NCBI RefSeq assembly: GCF_000701465.1
Contig: NZ_JNIY01000003.1
Span: forward strand, 868,001-932,000
Length of the DNA: 64,000 nt
Direction of reading: 5' to 3'
Source of the DNA: Paraoerskovia marina DSM 21750
Lineage (GTDB): Bacteria; Actinomycetota; Actinomycetes; Actinomycetales; Cellulomonadaceae
The notes under the pieces were generated by a model. The model was not told the DNA's origin and did no database searches. It saw nothing but the letters and a program-made list of their open reading frames with translations. Positions within the stretch are counted from its first letter, which is position 1; every line of letters begins with the position of its first letter. Shown one piece after another: positions 42,637 through 53,958 of the stretch. Position numbers and translations under genes: made by a program.

Positions 42637-44520
42637 GTGAGCGACCCCAACAGCACGCCGGACGACGGCGAGAGTACCCAGGAGGCCATGCCCGAGGAGG
42701 CCGGAACGCCGGCAACCGTCGGAGCAGCCGCAGCAGAATCGACGGATGCCGAGGGCACCACCGTCGTCCACCCGGAGCATCTCTCCGAGCACCCGGCCCA
42801 CGCGGCTGACACCGCGGTACTGCCCGGCGAACCCGTGGGATCCCGCAAGGGGATCCACTCGGTCGCGCCGCGCGTCTTCTACCCTGCTGCGGGCCTGATC
42901 CTCGTCTTCGTCCTGGTGACGATGATCTTCACCGACACGATGGAGTCGGTGATGGCCACGCTCCAGGCCGACGTGGTCGGGGCGTTCGGCTGGTACTACA
43001 TCCTTCTCGTGGCGGTCTTCGTCGCCGTGGCGATCTGGATGGGGGTCAGCCGCTTCGGCGACATCGTGCTCGCCAAGGACGGGGACGAGAAGCCCGACTT
43101 CTCCATGCCGGCGTGGTTCGCGATGCTGTTCGCCACCGGGATGGGCATCGGCCTCGTCTACTGGGGCGTCGCCGAGCCGCTCAGCCACTACATCTCCCCG
43201 AAGCCGGGCGTCGAGGGGAGCCAGGCCGAGCTGGCCCAGCAGGCGATGGCACAGAGCTATCTGCACTGGGGCGTGCACGCCTGGGCCATCTACGTGATCA
43301 TCGGCCTCGCTCTCGCCTACGCGATCCATCGCAAGGGCCGCCCGGTGTCCATCCGGTGGGCTCTCGAGCCGTTGTTCGGAGACCGGGTCAAGGGACGGCT
43401 CGGCGACGCGATCGACGTCATCGCCATCATCGGCACGGTGTTCGGCGTCGCGACGTCGCTCGGGTTCGGCGTGATCCAGATCAGCGCAGGACTGGGCTTC
43501 GTGGGCCTGGCGACCCCCGGGACCGCGCTGCAGATCGGTCTGATCGCCGGCATCACGGCGGTCGCGACGCTCTCGGTCGTCTCGGGCGTCGGCAAGGGCA
43601 TCAAGTGGCTCTCCAACGGCAACATGGTCGCCGCAGCCTTCCTGCTCGTCGTCGTGCTCGTCCTCGGGCCGACGCTGTTCCTGCTGCAGGACTTCGTCCA
43701 GTCGATCGGCTACTACCTCGCAAACGTGCTCCAGATGACGTTCGACAACACCGCGTACCAGGGTGAGGCCGGGCAGGAGTGGCAGGCGTCGTGGACGACG
43801 TTCTACTGGGGTTGGTGGATCTCGTGGGCGCCCTTCGTCGGCGTGTTCATCGCGCGGATCTCCAAGGGTCGGACGGTCCGCGAGTTCGTCGGCGGCACGC
43901 TGCTCGTGCCGACGGCGGTCACGTTCCTCTGGTTCTCGATCATGGGTGGGAGCGCGCTGTACCGCCAGATGTTCACCGACAACCCGCTCGTCGCCGAGGG
44001 GGAGTCGGTCAACACCGACACGGCCCTGTTCCAGCTGATCGGCGATCTTCCGGGCGGTCCGGTCTGGGTGGGCCTCGCGATCATCTTGATCGCGCTGTTC
44101 TTCGTGACCTCCTCGGACTCTGGATCGTTCGTCGTCGACATGCTGGCGTCCGGCGGCGACCCGAACCCGCCGATCTGGAGCCGGATCTTCTGGGCGATCA
44201 CGGAGGGCCTGGTCGCGGCGTCGCTCCTTCTTGCCGGATCGGGCGGTCTCGGTGCGCTGCAGACGGCAGCCATCCTGATCGCGCTCCCGTTCTCGTTCGT
44301 CATGATCGGGATGCTCTTCGCCCTGATCAAGGCGTTCCGGGAGGAGCACAACGCGATCCTCCGTGCCGAGCGCAAGCGCAACAGGCGCCTGCTCACCGAG
44401 CACGTGACGGAGCAGGTGACCGAGCACGTCTCGGAGCAGCTCGACGACTACTTCGACTCGCAGCCGCGGGTCACCGTGCGGGGGACTGCTCGCAGACTCT
44501 TCCGCCGACGCAAGGCATGA
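42637..44520 (+). CDS. BCCT family betaine/carnitine/choline transporter
   Basis: A 627-residue transporter from GTG 42637 with GGGAGG 6 bases upstream. After an acidic Thr/Glu-rich N-terminus of ~85 residues there are 12 helices. The glycine-rich GMGIGLVYWGVAEPLSHY and the aromatic FYWGWWISWAPFVGVFIARISKGRTVREF are BCCT signatures. The C-terminal tail carries repeated TEHV-TEQV-TEHV-SEQL, likely helical. BCCT transporters take up compatible solutes with Na+ or H+, and charged termini serve osmosensing in BetP-type members. The exact substrate is not fixed. Confidence 0.92.
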   Translation: MSDPNSTPDDGESTQEAMPEEAGTPATVGAAAAESTDAEGTTVVHPEHLSEHPAHAADTAVLPGEPVGSRKGIHSVAPRVFYPAAGLILVFVLVTMIFTDTMESVMATLQADVVGAFGWYYILLVAVFVAVAIWMGVSRFGDIVLAKDGDEKPDFSMPAWFAMLFATGMGIGLVYWGVAEPLSHYISPKPGVEGSQAELAQQAMAQSYLHWGVHAWAIYVIIGLALAYAIHRKGRPVSIRWALEPLFGDRVKGRLGDAIDVIAIIGTVFGVATSLGFGVIQISAGLGFVGLATPGTALQIGLIAGITAVATLSVVSGVGKGIKWLSNGNMVAAAFLLVVVLVLGPTLFLLQDFVQSIGYYLANVLQMTFDNTAYQGEAGQEWQASWTTFYWGWWISWAPFVGVFIARISKGRTVREFVGGTLLVPTAVTFLWFSIMGGSALYRQMFTDNPLVAEGESVNTDTALFQLIGDLPGGPVWVGLAIILIALFFVTSSDSGSFVVDMLASGGDPNPPIWSRIFWAITEGLVAASLLLAGSGGLGALQTAAILIALPFSFVMIGMLFALIKAFREEHNAILRAERKRNRRLLTEHVTEQVTEHVSEQLDDYFDSQPRVTVRGTARRLFRRRKA

Positions 44521-44581
44521 AAGGGGGCAGGGGGTAGAACGTACGTGCCGGACGTCACAGATTACGGTCTGGTCACGGGGA

Positions 44582-44630
44582 GATAACGAGCCGATAACGG
44601 AGGTTACTCCCCAGTACCGAACCGATAACG
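44582..44630. promoter_or_regulatory. Three helically phased GATAACG direct repeats upstream of oppA
   Basis: GATAACG occurs at 44582-44588, 44593-44599 and 44624-44630. The start-to-start distances are 11 and 31 bases, about one and three helical turns, so all three lie on one face. A TAAGGT -10-like box follows at 44661. The pattern fits a response-regulator binding array; the regulator is unknown. Confidence 0.5.
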
Positions 44631-44799
44631 TCGGGCAGGCAAATGACAGAAAACGCGACATAAGGTCCCCGGGGCGACGTACGCTCACCCGGTCCGAACG
44701 ATGGACCGTGTGATGACAACAGCACCCGACCCCGGGGGCGCGTCCGCGGCCAAGGCGTCGTCGGTGGCAGAACCTGCCGCCGTCCTCGGAGGAGGAACA

Positions 44800-46425
44800 G
44801 TGAAGATCAAGCGATTTACGGGGCTCACCGCGGCTATCGCCGTCGGTGCGCTCACGCTCACCGCATGCTCCAGCTCGTCGGATGACGAGGCCACCACTGA
44901 GGAGTCGACCGGTGCGAGCACCGGCATCGTCTCCGTGAACGGCTCGGAGCCCCAGAACCCTCTCGTCCCTGCAAACACCAACGAGACCGGCGGCGGGCTT
45001 CTGCTCGACCAGCTGTTCTCGGGTCTCGTCTACTACGACGCGGACGGCGCGGCGCACAACGAAGTCGCCGAGTCGATCGAGTCCGACGACCAGCAGAACT
45101 GGACGATCACGCTCAAGGAGGGGTGGACGTTCTCGGACGGCTCGCCCGTCACCGCGTCCAGCTTCGTCGAGGCCTGGAACTGGGGCGCGCTGCTCAGCAA
45201 CGCCACCCTCTCCAGCTACTTCTTCGAGCCCATCGAGGGCTTCAGCTACGACGAGGAGTCCGAGCTCAAGGGCCAGGGTCTCGAGGTCGTCGACGACCAG
45301 ACCTTCACGGTCAAGCTGAAGCAGCCCGAGGCTGACTTCCCGCTGCGCCTGGGCTACTCGGCGTTCTACCCGCTGCCGGAGTCGTTCTTCGACGACCCCG
45401 AGGCGTTCGGCGAGGCACCGGTCGGCAACGGCCCGTACGTCCTCGACGAGTGGACGCACGACGCCGAGGCGACGTTCTCCCCGAACGAGGAGTACGCCGG
45501 CGAGCGCACCGCCCAGAACGGTGGCGTGAACGTGAAGTTCTACCAGACCCAGGAAGCGGCCTACAACGACCTGCTTGCCGGCCAGCTGGACATCATCACG
45601 GCGGTCCCGGACAGCGCGTTCGAGACCTACGAGAGCGACCTGGGCGACCGTGCTGTCAACCAGCCCGCCGCGATCTTCCAGTCCTTCACCATCCCGGAGG
45701 AGCTCGAGGGCTTCACGGGTGAGGAGGGCGACCTGCGTCGTGCCGCCATCTCGAAGGCTATCGACCGCGACACGATCACGGACGCGATCTTCTCGGGCAC
45801 GCGTACCCCGGCCAGCGACTTCACCTCGCCGGTCATCGACGGCTGGAGCGACTCCGTTCCGGGCGCCGAGGTCACGCAGTACGACGAGGCCGAGGCTCAG
45901 GACCTGTGGGCACAGGCCAACGAGATCGCCGAGTGGCCCGAGGACCGCACGTTCACGATCGGCTACAACGCCGACGGTGGGCACCAGGCCTGGGTCGACG
46001 CGACCACGAACTCGATCAAGAACGTGCTCGGCATCCAGGCCGAGGGCAACGCCTACCCGGCGTTCGCCGAGTTCCGCGAGGACATCACCAACCGCTCGAT
46101 CGACGGTGCCTTCCGCACCGGCTGGCAGGCGGACTACCCGGCTCTGGGTAACTTCCTCGGCCCGATCTACAAGACCGGTGCCGGCTCGAACGACGGTGAC
46201 TACTCGAACGCCGACTTCGACGCTCTCCTCGACGAGGCCGCCTCGGCTCCGTCGGTCGAGGACTCGAACGCCCTCTACCAGCAGGCGCAGGAGATCCTCT
46301 TCCAGGACCTCCCCGCGATCCCGCTGTGGTACTCGAACGTGACCGGCGGATCCGCCGACACGGTCGAGGGCGTGGAGTTCGGCTGGAACAGCGTGCCGCT
46401 CCTGTACGAGGTCACGAAGAACTGA
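44800..46425 (+). CDS. oppA: Peptide ABC transporter substrate-binding lipoprotein
   Basis: A 541-residue protein from GTG 44800, with GGAGGAA upstream; the longer in-frame opening to 44701 lacks a ribosome site before the signal peptide. The lipoprotein signal ends in LTLTAC with Cys23. The mature part is SBP_bac_5: NPLVPANTNETGGGLLLDQLFSGLVYYD near the N-terminus, WTITLKEGWTFSDGSPVTA, and a long family fold. It binds oligopeptides for the permeases and ATPase encoded downstream. A hairpin separates it from oppB. Confidence 0.93.
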   Translation: MKIKRFTGLTAAIAVGALTLTACSSSSDDEATTEESTGASTGIVSVNGSEPQNPLVPANTNETGGGLLLDQLFSGLVYYDADGAAHNEVAESIESDDQQNWTITLKEGWTFSDGSPVTASSFVEAWNWGALLSNATLSSYFFEPIEGFSYDEESELKGQGLEVVDDQTFTVKLKQPEADFPLRLGYSAFYPLPESFFDDPEAFGEAPVGNGPYVLDEWTHDAEATFSPNEEYAGERTAQNGGVNVKFYQTQEAAYNDLLAGQLDIITAVPDSAFETYESDLGDRAVNQPAAIFQSFTIPEELEGFTGEEGDLRRAAISKAIDRDTITDAIFSGTRTPASDFTSPVIDGWSDSVPGAEVTQYDEAEAQDLWAQANEIAEWPEDRTFTIGYNADGGHQAWVDATTNSIKNVLGIQAEGNAYPAFAEFREDITNRSIDGAFRTGWQADYPALGNFLGPIYKTGAGSNDGDYSNADFDALLDEAASAPSVEDSNALYQQAQEILFQDLPAIPLWYSNVTGGSADTVEGVEFGWNSVPLLYEVTKN

Positions 46426-46439
46426 CCACGCGTAGCCGT

Positions 46440-46483
46440 CACGTCGGGGTGGGACTCTCTTTCGAGGGTTCCGCCCCGACGTG
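46440..46483 (+). terminator. Intercistronic hairpin between oppA and oppB
   Basis: CACGTCGGGG pairs with CCCCGACGTG and the stem continues inward with G:U wobbles to about 16 pairs. Inside a same-strand operon this is more likely a partial terminator or mRNA-stabilising hairpin that raises oppA over oppBCD expression. Confidence 0.6.
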
Positions 46484-46574
46484 GCGGTTCGCTGTCGATC
46501 GCGGCAAGGGATAAGGTGCCTCGGCACCACGATCGTGTGTTCGCATCGGCGGTGACTGGACGAAAGGCAACCTG

Positions 46575-47501
46575 ATGGCGTGGTACGTGGCCCGACGGGT
46601 CATGCAGCTCATCCCCGTTTTTCTCGGGGCGACGCTGCTCATCTATTCGCTGGTGTTCCTGCTCCCCGGGGACCCGATCCAAGCGCTCGGTGGCGAGCGC
46701 GGAGTTCCCCCGGCTGTCGCTGATCAGCTGAGGGCTCAGTACAACCTCGATAAGCCCTTCATCGTGCAGTACCTGCTGTACCTGCAGGGGCTCTTCTCCT
46801 TCGATCTCGGCGTGTCGTTCTCCGGCCGCGAGATCTCCGAGATCATTGCGTCCGCGTTCCCGACGACGTTCCAGCTCGCGATCATGGCTCTCGTCATCGA
46901 GACCGTGCTCGGTGTCGGCGTCGGTCTGATCGCGGGTCTGCGCAAGGGCGGCATCTTCGACGCGACGTTCCTGATCGTCTCGCTCCTGGTGATCGCCGTG
47001 CCGATCTTCGTGATCGGCTTCGTGTTCCAGTTCCTGTTCGGAGTGCAGCTCGGCTGGTTCCCGCCGACGGTGGGGTCGGACGTCAGCTTCTACACGTTGA
47101 TGCTCCCTGCGATCGTCCTGGGTTCGGTGTCGTTCGCGTACGTCATGCGACTGACCCGGACGACGGTCGCCGAGAACCTTGGCGCTGACTACGTCCGTAC
47201 GGCGACGGCCAAGGGCCTGAGTCGTCGTCGGGTCGTCTCGGTGCACGTCCTCCGCAACTCGATGATCCCGGTCGTGACGTTCCTGGGTGTCGACCTCGGT
47301 GCCCTGATGGGTGGCGCGGTCGTGACCGAGGGGATCTTCAACGTCCCCGGCATCGGCAACGCGCTGTACACCGCGATCAAGGCGCAGGACTCTCCCGCGG
47401 TTGTCTCGATCGTGACGGTGCTCGTCATCGTCTTCCTGATCGCCAACCTGCTCGTGGACCTGCTCTACGCGGTACTCGACCCGAGGATTCGATATGCCTG
47501 A
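46575..47501 (+). CDS. oppB: Peptide ABC transporter permease
   Basis: A 308-residue permease from ATG 46575 with six helices. The N-terminal ARRVMQLIPVFLGATLLIYSLVFLLPGDPIQAL is the DppB/OppB hallmark, and the EAA loop reads ADYVRTATAKGLSRRRVVSVHVLRNSMIPV. It pairs with OppC. Its last 8 bases overlap oppC. Confidence 0.95.
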   Translation: MAWYVARRVMQLIPVFLGATLLIYSLVFLLPGDPIQALGGERGVPPAVADQLRAQYNLDKPFIVQYLLYLQGLFSFDLGVSFSGREISEIIASAFPTTFQLAIMALVIETVLGVGVGLIAGLRKGGIFDATFLIVSLLVIAVPIFVIGFVFQFLFGVQLGWFPPTVGSDVSFYTLMLPAIVLGSVSFAYVMRLTRTTVAENLGADYVRTATAKGLSRRRVVSVHVLRNSMIPVVTFLGVDLGALMGGAVVTEGIFNVPGIGNALYTAIKAQDSPAVVSIVTVLVIVFLIANLLVDLLYAVLDPRIRYA

Positions 47502-48470
47502 GACCCCACCGACCGGCCCGTCGACCATGTCGCACGGCGACCAGCCGCGTCACGACCAAGTCCACTTCTTCGCCGACGAGGATCGGGTCGCCCTCCTCGA
47601 GGTCGACGTCCCCGACGAGACCAGCGCCCCCACGAGCCTCTGGAAGGACGCGTGGAACCAGGTCAAGGTCCGCCCGCTCTTCTGGATCTCGGCGGTGATG
47701 ATCGTCCTCGTCATCCTGGTGGCGATCTTCCCGTACTGGTTCACTAACACCGAGCCGCGCCAGTGCGACCTCGCGAACAGCTACGGCGGTCCCGAGGCCG
47801 GGCACCCGTTCGGCTTCGACCGGCAGGGCTGTGACATCTACGCGCGGACGATCTACGGCGCGCGTGCGTCCGTGATCGTCGGCACGCTCACGACGATCGG
47901 TGTCACGCTGATCGGTTCGATCATCGGCGGCATCGCCGGCTTCTACGGCAAGTGGGTGGACTCGATCCTCTCCCGCATCGGCGACGTGTTCTTCGCGATC
48001 CCGCTGCTGCTCGCGGCGATCGTCACGATGCAGGTCATCGACCGGAACGTCTGGACGGTCGCACTCGTGCTGACGGTCTTCGGCTGGCCGCAGATCGCCC
48101 GTATCACCCGAGGTGCGGTGCTCTCCGTGAAGAACTCCGAGTTCGTCACGGCGTCGCAGGCGCTCGGGCTGTCCAAACCGGCAATTCTTGCCAAGCACGT
48201 CATGCCGAACGCACTGGCCCCGATCATCGTGATCGCCACGGTCTCGCTCGGTACGTTCATCGTTGCCGAGGCGACGCTGTCGTACCTCGGTATCGGCCTG
48301 CCGCCGACCGTCGTGTCCTGGGGTGGCGACATCTCCAACGCGCAGGCGGCGATCCGCACCAACGCTCAGGTCCTCTTCTACCCGGCCGGTGCGCTGGGTC
48401 TGACGGTGCTGAGCTTCATGATGATGGGTGACGTGGTGCGCGACGCGCTCGACCCGAAGGCGAGGACGCG

Positions 48471-48474
<4 letters not shown>
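47494..48474 (+). CDS. oppC: Peptide ABC transporter permease
   Basis: A 326-residue permease from ATG 47494, overlapping oppB by 8 bases. A ~55-residue hydrophilic N-terminus precedes six helices. HPFGFDRQGCDIYARTIYGAR is the conserved periplasmic-loop start, and the EAA loop reads SEFVTASQALGLSKPAILAKHVMPNALAPI. It overlaps the ATPase gene by 4 bases (ATGA). Confidence 0.95.
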
Positions 48475-50459
<1,985 letters not shown>

Positions 50460-50473
50460 TCACGGCCGGTCCG

Positions 50474-50520
50474 CGCACGACGGCGCCCCTCACCCTCGCG
50501 GTGAGGGGCGCCGTCGTGCG
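50474..50520 (+). terminator. Terminator of the opp operon
   Basis: A perfect 21-bp stem with a 5-base loop starts 15 bases after the oppDF stop. There is no T-run. Confidence 0.8.
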
Positions 50521-50606
50521 TCCGGGGACAGACGGGTTGCCTCAACAGGTAGGATGACGGTGCGCCATACCGCGCGCCTCCCCACCCTGAGATGAGATTT
50601 CCTTCC

Positions 50607-52538
50607 ATGACCGTGCCCTCCGCCGCGCGCTTGCTGCGCTCTGACCTGCGCAACGTCGCTATCGTCGCCCACGTCGACCACGGCAAGACGACCCTCGTCG
50701 ACGCGATGCTCCACCAGGCTGGCTCCTTCACGAGCCACCAGCACGTCGACGAGCGTGCGATGGACTCCGGGGAGCTGGAGCGCGAGAAGGGCATCACCAT
50801 CCTCGCGAAGAACACGGCGATCCGGTACGCGGGTCCTGCGGCCGCGGAGGTGGGGGAGCCCGAGGGCATCACCATCAACGTGATCGACACCCCGGGCCAC
50901 GCCGACTTCGGTGGCGAGGTGGAGCGCGGCCTGTCGATGGTGGACGGTGTCGTCCTCCTCGTCGACGCGTCCGAGGGGCCGCTGCCCCAGACGCGGTTCG
51001 TCCTCCGCAAGGCGCTCGTCGCGAAGCTTCCCGTCATCCTGGTCGTGAACAAGGTCGACCGCCCCGACGGTCGGATCGACGAGGTCGTCGCCGAGGCGAC
51101 CGACCTCCTGCTCGGCCTCGCCGGAGACCTCGCGGACGACGTCCCCGACCTGGACCTCGACGCGATCCTCGACGTCCCCGTCGTCTACGCCTCCGCGAAG
51201 GCCGGCAAGGCGTCGCTCGAGCAGCCCGAGAACGGTCAGCTTCCGGCCTCCGAGGACCTCGAGCCGCTCTTCAAGACCATCCTCGAGAAGATCCCGGCGC
51301 CCGGCTACGACGAGGGTGCGCCGCTGCAGGCGCACGTGACGAACCTCGACGCGTCGCCGTTCCTGGGTCGTCTCGCCCTGCTGCGCATCTTCAACGGCAC
51401 CCTCACCAAGGGCCAGACCGTCGCGTGGGCGCGGGCCGACGGGACGATGCAGAACGTGCGGATCACCGAGCTCCTCGAGACGAAGGCGCTCGACCGCGTC
51501 TCGACGGACTCGGCGGGCCCCGGTGACATCGTCGCCGTCGCCGGCATCGAGGACATCACGATCGGCGAGACCCTCACGGACCCCGACGACCCGCGGCCGC
51601 TGCCGCTGATCACGGTCGACGACCCCGCGATCTCGATGACCATCGGTATCAACACCTCGCCCCTCGCCGGCAAGGGCGGCAAGGGTCACAAGGTCACGGC
51701 CCGCCAGGTCAAGGACCGCCTCGACAAGGAACTCATCGGCAACGTCTCGCTCCGCGTGCTCCCGACCGAGCGCCCGGACGCCTGGGAGGTTCAGGGCCGT
51801 GGAGAGCTCGCGCTCGCGATCCTCGTCGAGCAGATGCGTCGTGAGGGCTTCGAGCTCACCGTCGGCAAGCCGCAGGTCGTCACCAAGCAGGTCGACGGCA
51901 AGGTGCACGAGCCGATGGAGCGCATGACCATCGACGTCCCTGAGGAGTACCTCGGCGCCGTCACGCAGCTCCTCGCGCAGCGCAAGGGCCGCATGGAGGG
52001 GATGAGCAACCACGGCACCGGATGGGTCCGCATGGAGTTCCTGGTCCCGGCTCGCGGGCTGATCGGCTTCCGCACGCAGTTCATGACGGACACGCGCGGC
52101 ACCGGTATCGCCTCGTCGTACGCCGACGGGTACGAGCCGTGGGCCGGCCCGATCGAGACGCGCGTCCAGGGTTCGCTCGTCGCCGACCGCGCGGGCGTCG
52201 TGACGCCGTTCGCGATGATCAACCTGCAGGAGCGTGGCTCCTTCTTCGTGGACCCCACCCAGGAGGTCTACGAGGGCATGATCGTCGGCGAGAACTCTCG
52301 TGCCGACGACATGGACGTGAACATCACCAAGGAGAAGAAGCTCACGAACATGCGTGCCGCGTCCAGCGACACGTTCGAGAACCTCACTCCGCCGAAGCAC
52401 CTGACGCTCGAGGAGTCGCTCGAGTTCGCCCGTGAGGACGAGTGCGTCGAGGTGACGCCGGAGTTCGTCCGCATCCGCAAGGTCATCCTCGACAACACCG
52501 AGCGTGCCCGCGCGGCGTCCCGGGCCAAGCGCGCCTGA
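50607..52538 (+). CDS. typA: Translational GTPase TypA/BipA
   Basis: A 643-residue GTPase from ATG 50607; ATG 50592 in the same frame is an alternative. G1 is AHVDHGKTT, G3 is DTPGHADFGGEVER, G4 is NKVDRPDGR and the G5 region is VYASAKAG. EF-Tu-like domain II, two EF-G-like domains and the TypA-specific C-terminal domain follow (NMRAASSDTFENLTPPKHLTLEESLEF). It binds ribosomes and helps assembly under stress. A TAGGAT -10-like box lies about 50 bases upstream. mshB follows after one base. Confidence 0.96.
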   Translation: MTVPSAARLLRSDLRNVAIVAHVDHGKTTLVDAMLHQAGSFTSHQHVDERAMDSGELEREKGITILAKNTAIRYAGPAAAEVGEPEGITINVIDTPGHADFGGEVERGLSMVDGVVLLVDASEGPLPQTRFVLRKALVAKLPVILVVNKVDRPDGRIDEVVAEATDLLLGLAGDLADDVPDLDLDAILDVPVVYASAKAGKASLEQPENGQLPASEDLEPLFKTILEKIPAPGYDEGAPLQAHVTNLDASPFLGRLALLRIFNGTLTKGQTVAWARADGTMQNVRITELLETKALDRVSTDSAGPGDIVAVAGIEDITIGETLTDPDDPRPLPLITVDDPAISMTIGINTSPLAGKGGKGHKVTARQVKDRLDKELIGNVSLRVLPTERPDAWEVQGRGELALAILVEQMRREGFELTVGKPQVVTKQVDGKVHEPMERMTIDVPEEYLGAVTQLLAQRKGRMEGMSNHGTGWVRMEFLVPARGLIGFRTQFMTDTRGTGIASSYADGYEPWAGPIETRVQGSLVADRAGVVTPFAMINLQERGSFFVDPTQEVYEGMIVGENSRADDMDVNITKEKKLTNMRAASSDTFENLTPPKHLTLEESLEFAREDECVEVTPEFVRIRKVILDNTERARAASRAKRA

Positions 52539-52539
52539 C

Positions 52540-53505
52540 ATGAACGACGGCGCAAGCCGGACCGAGCAGCCCGTCGCACCTCGCGGCGGGCTGCTCGTCG
52601 TCCACGCGCACCCGGACGACGAGACCCTGACGAACGGCGCGCTCCTCGCGACCTGGGCTGCCGCCGGAGAGCCTGTCACCGTGGTCACCTGCACCCGTGG
52701 CGAGCGTGGCGAGGTCATCGGTGAGGAGCTCGCGCACCTCGAGGGGGACGGCCCTGCGCTCGCCGCGCACCGCGAGGGCGAGCTCGCGCAGGCTCTCGCG
52801 GCTCTCGGCGTGCAGGGTCACGACTTCCTCGACGGAGGCCCCGGCGTCCTGGATCCTCGTACGGCGTCCGACGGCGTGGCGTCGCCCGGGACGCGGTACC
52901 AGGACTCGGGGATGGCCTGGGTCGAGCCCGGCGTCGCGGACCGCGGAGCGGCGGTGCCCGACGGTGCGTTCGTGGACGTCCCGCTCGACGAGGCGGCGGC
53001 CCGCCTCGTCGCGTTGATCGAGCGCAGCGACCCGGCCGTCGTCGTCACGTACGAGCCGGGCGGTGGGTACGGTCACCCGGACCACGTGCGCGCCCACGAG
53101 GTGGTCGCGCGTGCGGGGGAGCTGCTCGGGGACGCGTGCCCGGAGCTCTGGTGGAGCGTGCAGCCGGAGAGCGTCGTCCGCACCGCGCGGTCGGAGCTTG
53201 CGGCCGGGTCTGTCCCGGACGGCCTGTCTGTCCCCGCCGCGGACGCAGCCCTGCCCTCGGCCGTGGTGCCGGACGAGATGCTGGGCGACGCCCTGGTGGT
53301 CGACGTCCGCCCCGTGCTGCCCGCCCTGCTCGCGGCGCTCCGTGCGCACGCGACCCAGGTCCAGTGCGTCGCGCCGATCTCGGGTGCCGCGGTGATCGGC
53401 CGGTACGCGCTCAGCAATGACGTCCTGGCACCGGTCCTGCCCGTCGAGGTGTATCTCCCTCGTCCCGCTCGCCGCTCGCGGTACCGTGTGCGCGATGGAT
53501 CCTGA
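52540..53505 (+). CDS. mshB: N-acetyl-1-D-myo-inositol-2-amino-2-deoxy-alpha-D-glucopyranoside deacetylase
   Basis: A 321-residue PIG-L/LmbE-fold zinc deacetylase from ATG 52540. Zinc ligands fall in HAHPDDE (His24 and Asp27) and GYGHPDH. RGERGEVIGEELAHLEGD and the overall length match MshB, which deacetylates GlcNAc-Ins in mycothiol synthesis; an amidase Mca paralogue is less likely because of the LEGDGPALAAHREGELAQAL layout. This supports a mycothiol-producing actinobacterium. It is coupled to the next gene by an 11-base overlap. Confidence 0.9.
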   Translation: MNDGASRTEQPVAPRGGLLVVHAHPDDETLTNGALLATWAAAGEPVTVVTCTRGERGEVIGEELAHLEGDGPALAAHREGELAQALAALGVQGHDFLDGGPGVLDPRTASDGVASPGTRYQDSGMAWVEPGVADRGAAVPDGAFVDVPLDEAAARLVALIERSDPAVVVTYEPGGGYGHPDHVRAHEVVARAGELLGDACPELWWSVQPESVVRTARSELAAGSVPDGLSVPAADAALPSAVVPDEMLGDALVVDVRPVLPALLAALRAHATQVQCVAPISGAAVIGRYALSNDVLAPVLPVEVYLPRPARRSRYRVRDGS

Positions 53506-53902
53506 CCAGCGGCACGTCACCGCCCCACGACCGCCCCTCTGGGGCCCGATCGTCTGTGTCGCCCTCGGTGCGCTCGTCGCCATGATGGGGACGGTCGTTC
53601 ATCGCTTCGACCTCGCCGCCGTACCGGTCGGGATCGTCATCGCGCTCGCCGTGAGCGGGTCCGGAGGCGTCGTCGCGCGAGCCTGGATGGGCTACCTCGG
53701 GCTCGGGGGCTACGGGATCGGGTGGTTCGCCGCCGTCCTCGCGCTCGCGTACGTCGCGCCCGGAGGGGACGTGCTGATCCCCGGGGCCGAGGCGGTGGGC
53801 TACGTCTGGATCCTCGGGGGAGCCCTCGTGGTCGCCGCGACGGCGTTCGCCCCCCGCCGGTGGTTCGACGATACTGCGCGAAGCCCGCGGGTGGACGCGT
53901 AG
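53495..53902 (+). CDS. Small four-helix membrane protein of unknown function
   Basis: About 135 residues from ATG 53495, overlapping mshB by 11 bases; GTG 53489 is an alternative. About four hydrophobic helices are visible, starting near residue 17 (GPIVCVALGALVAMMGTVVH). A similar small membrane protein often follows mshB in Actinobacteria (DUF6113-like). I assign no function. It ends in a short charged tail (RRWFDDTARSPRVDA). Confidence 0.75.
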   Translation: MDPDQRHVTAPRPPLWGPIVCVALGALVAMMGTVVHRFDLAAVPVGIVIALAVSGSGGVVARAWMGYLGLGGYGIGWFAAVLALAYVAPGGDVLIPGAEAVGYVWILGGALVVAATAFAPRRWFDDTARSPRVDA

Positions 53903-53958
53903 AATCCGGACTTCCGGGATGGCCGTGACGTGCAGCGGGTGACGCACGGCCAAAGAGC

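Noticed and set aside
44582-44630. GATAACG repeats as GlnR boxes
   Set aside because: The half-sites do not show the GTnAC-n6-GAAAC pattern and spacing; a generic phased response-regulator array fits better.
44701-44799. Longer oppA start at ATG 44701
   Set aside because: The lipoprotein signal begins at GTG 44800 with GGAGGAA just upstream; a 33-residue extension would bury the signal peptide.
42571-46530. A 1319-codon open frame on the minus strand across the BCCT and oppA genes
   Set aside because: The plus-strand genes have clear families, ribosome sites and signal peptides; the minus frame is Arg/Asp/Val-rich without domains.
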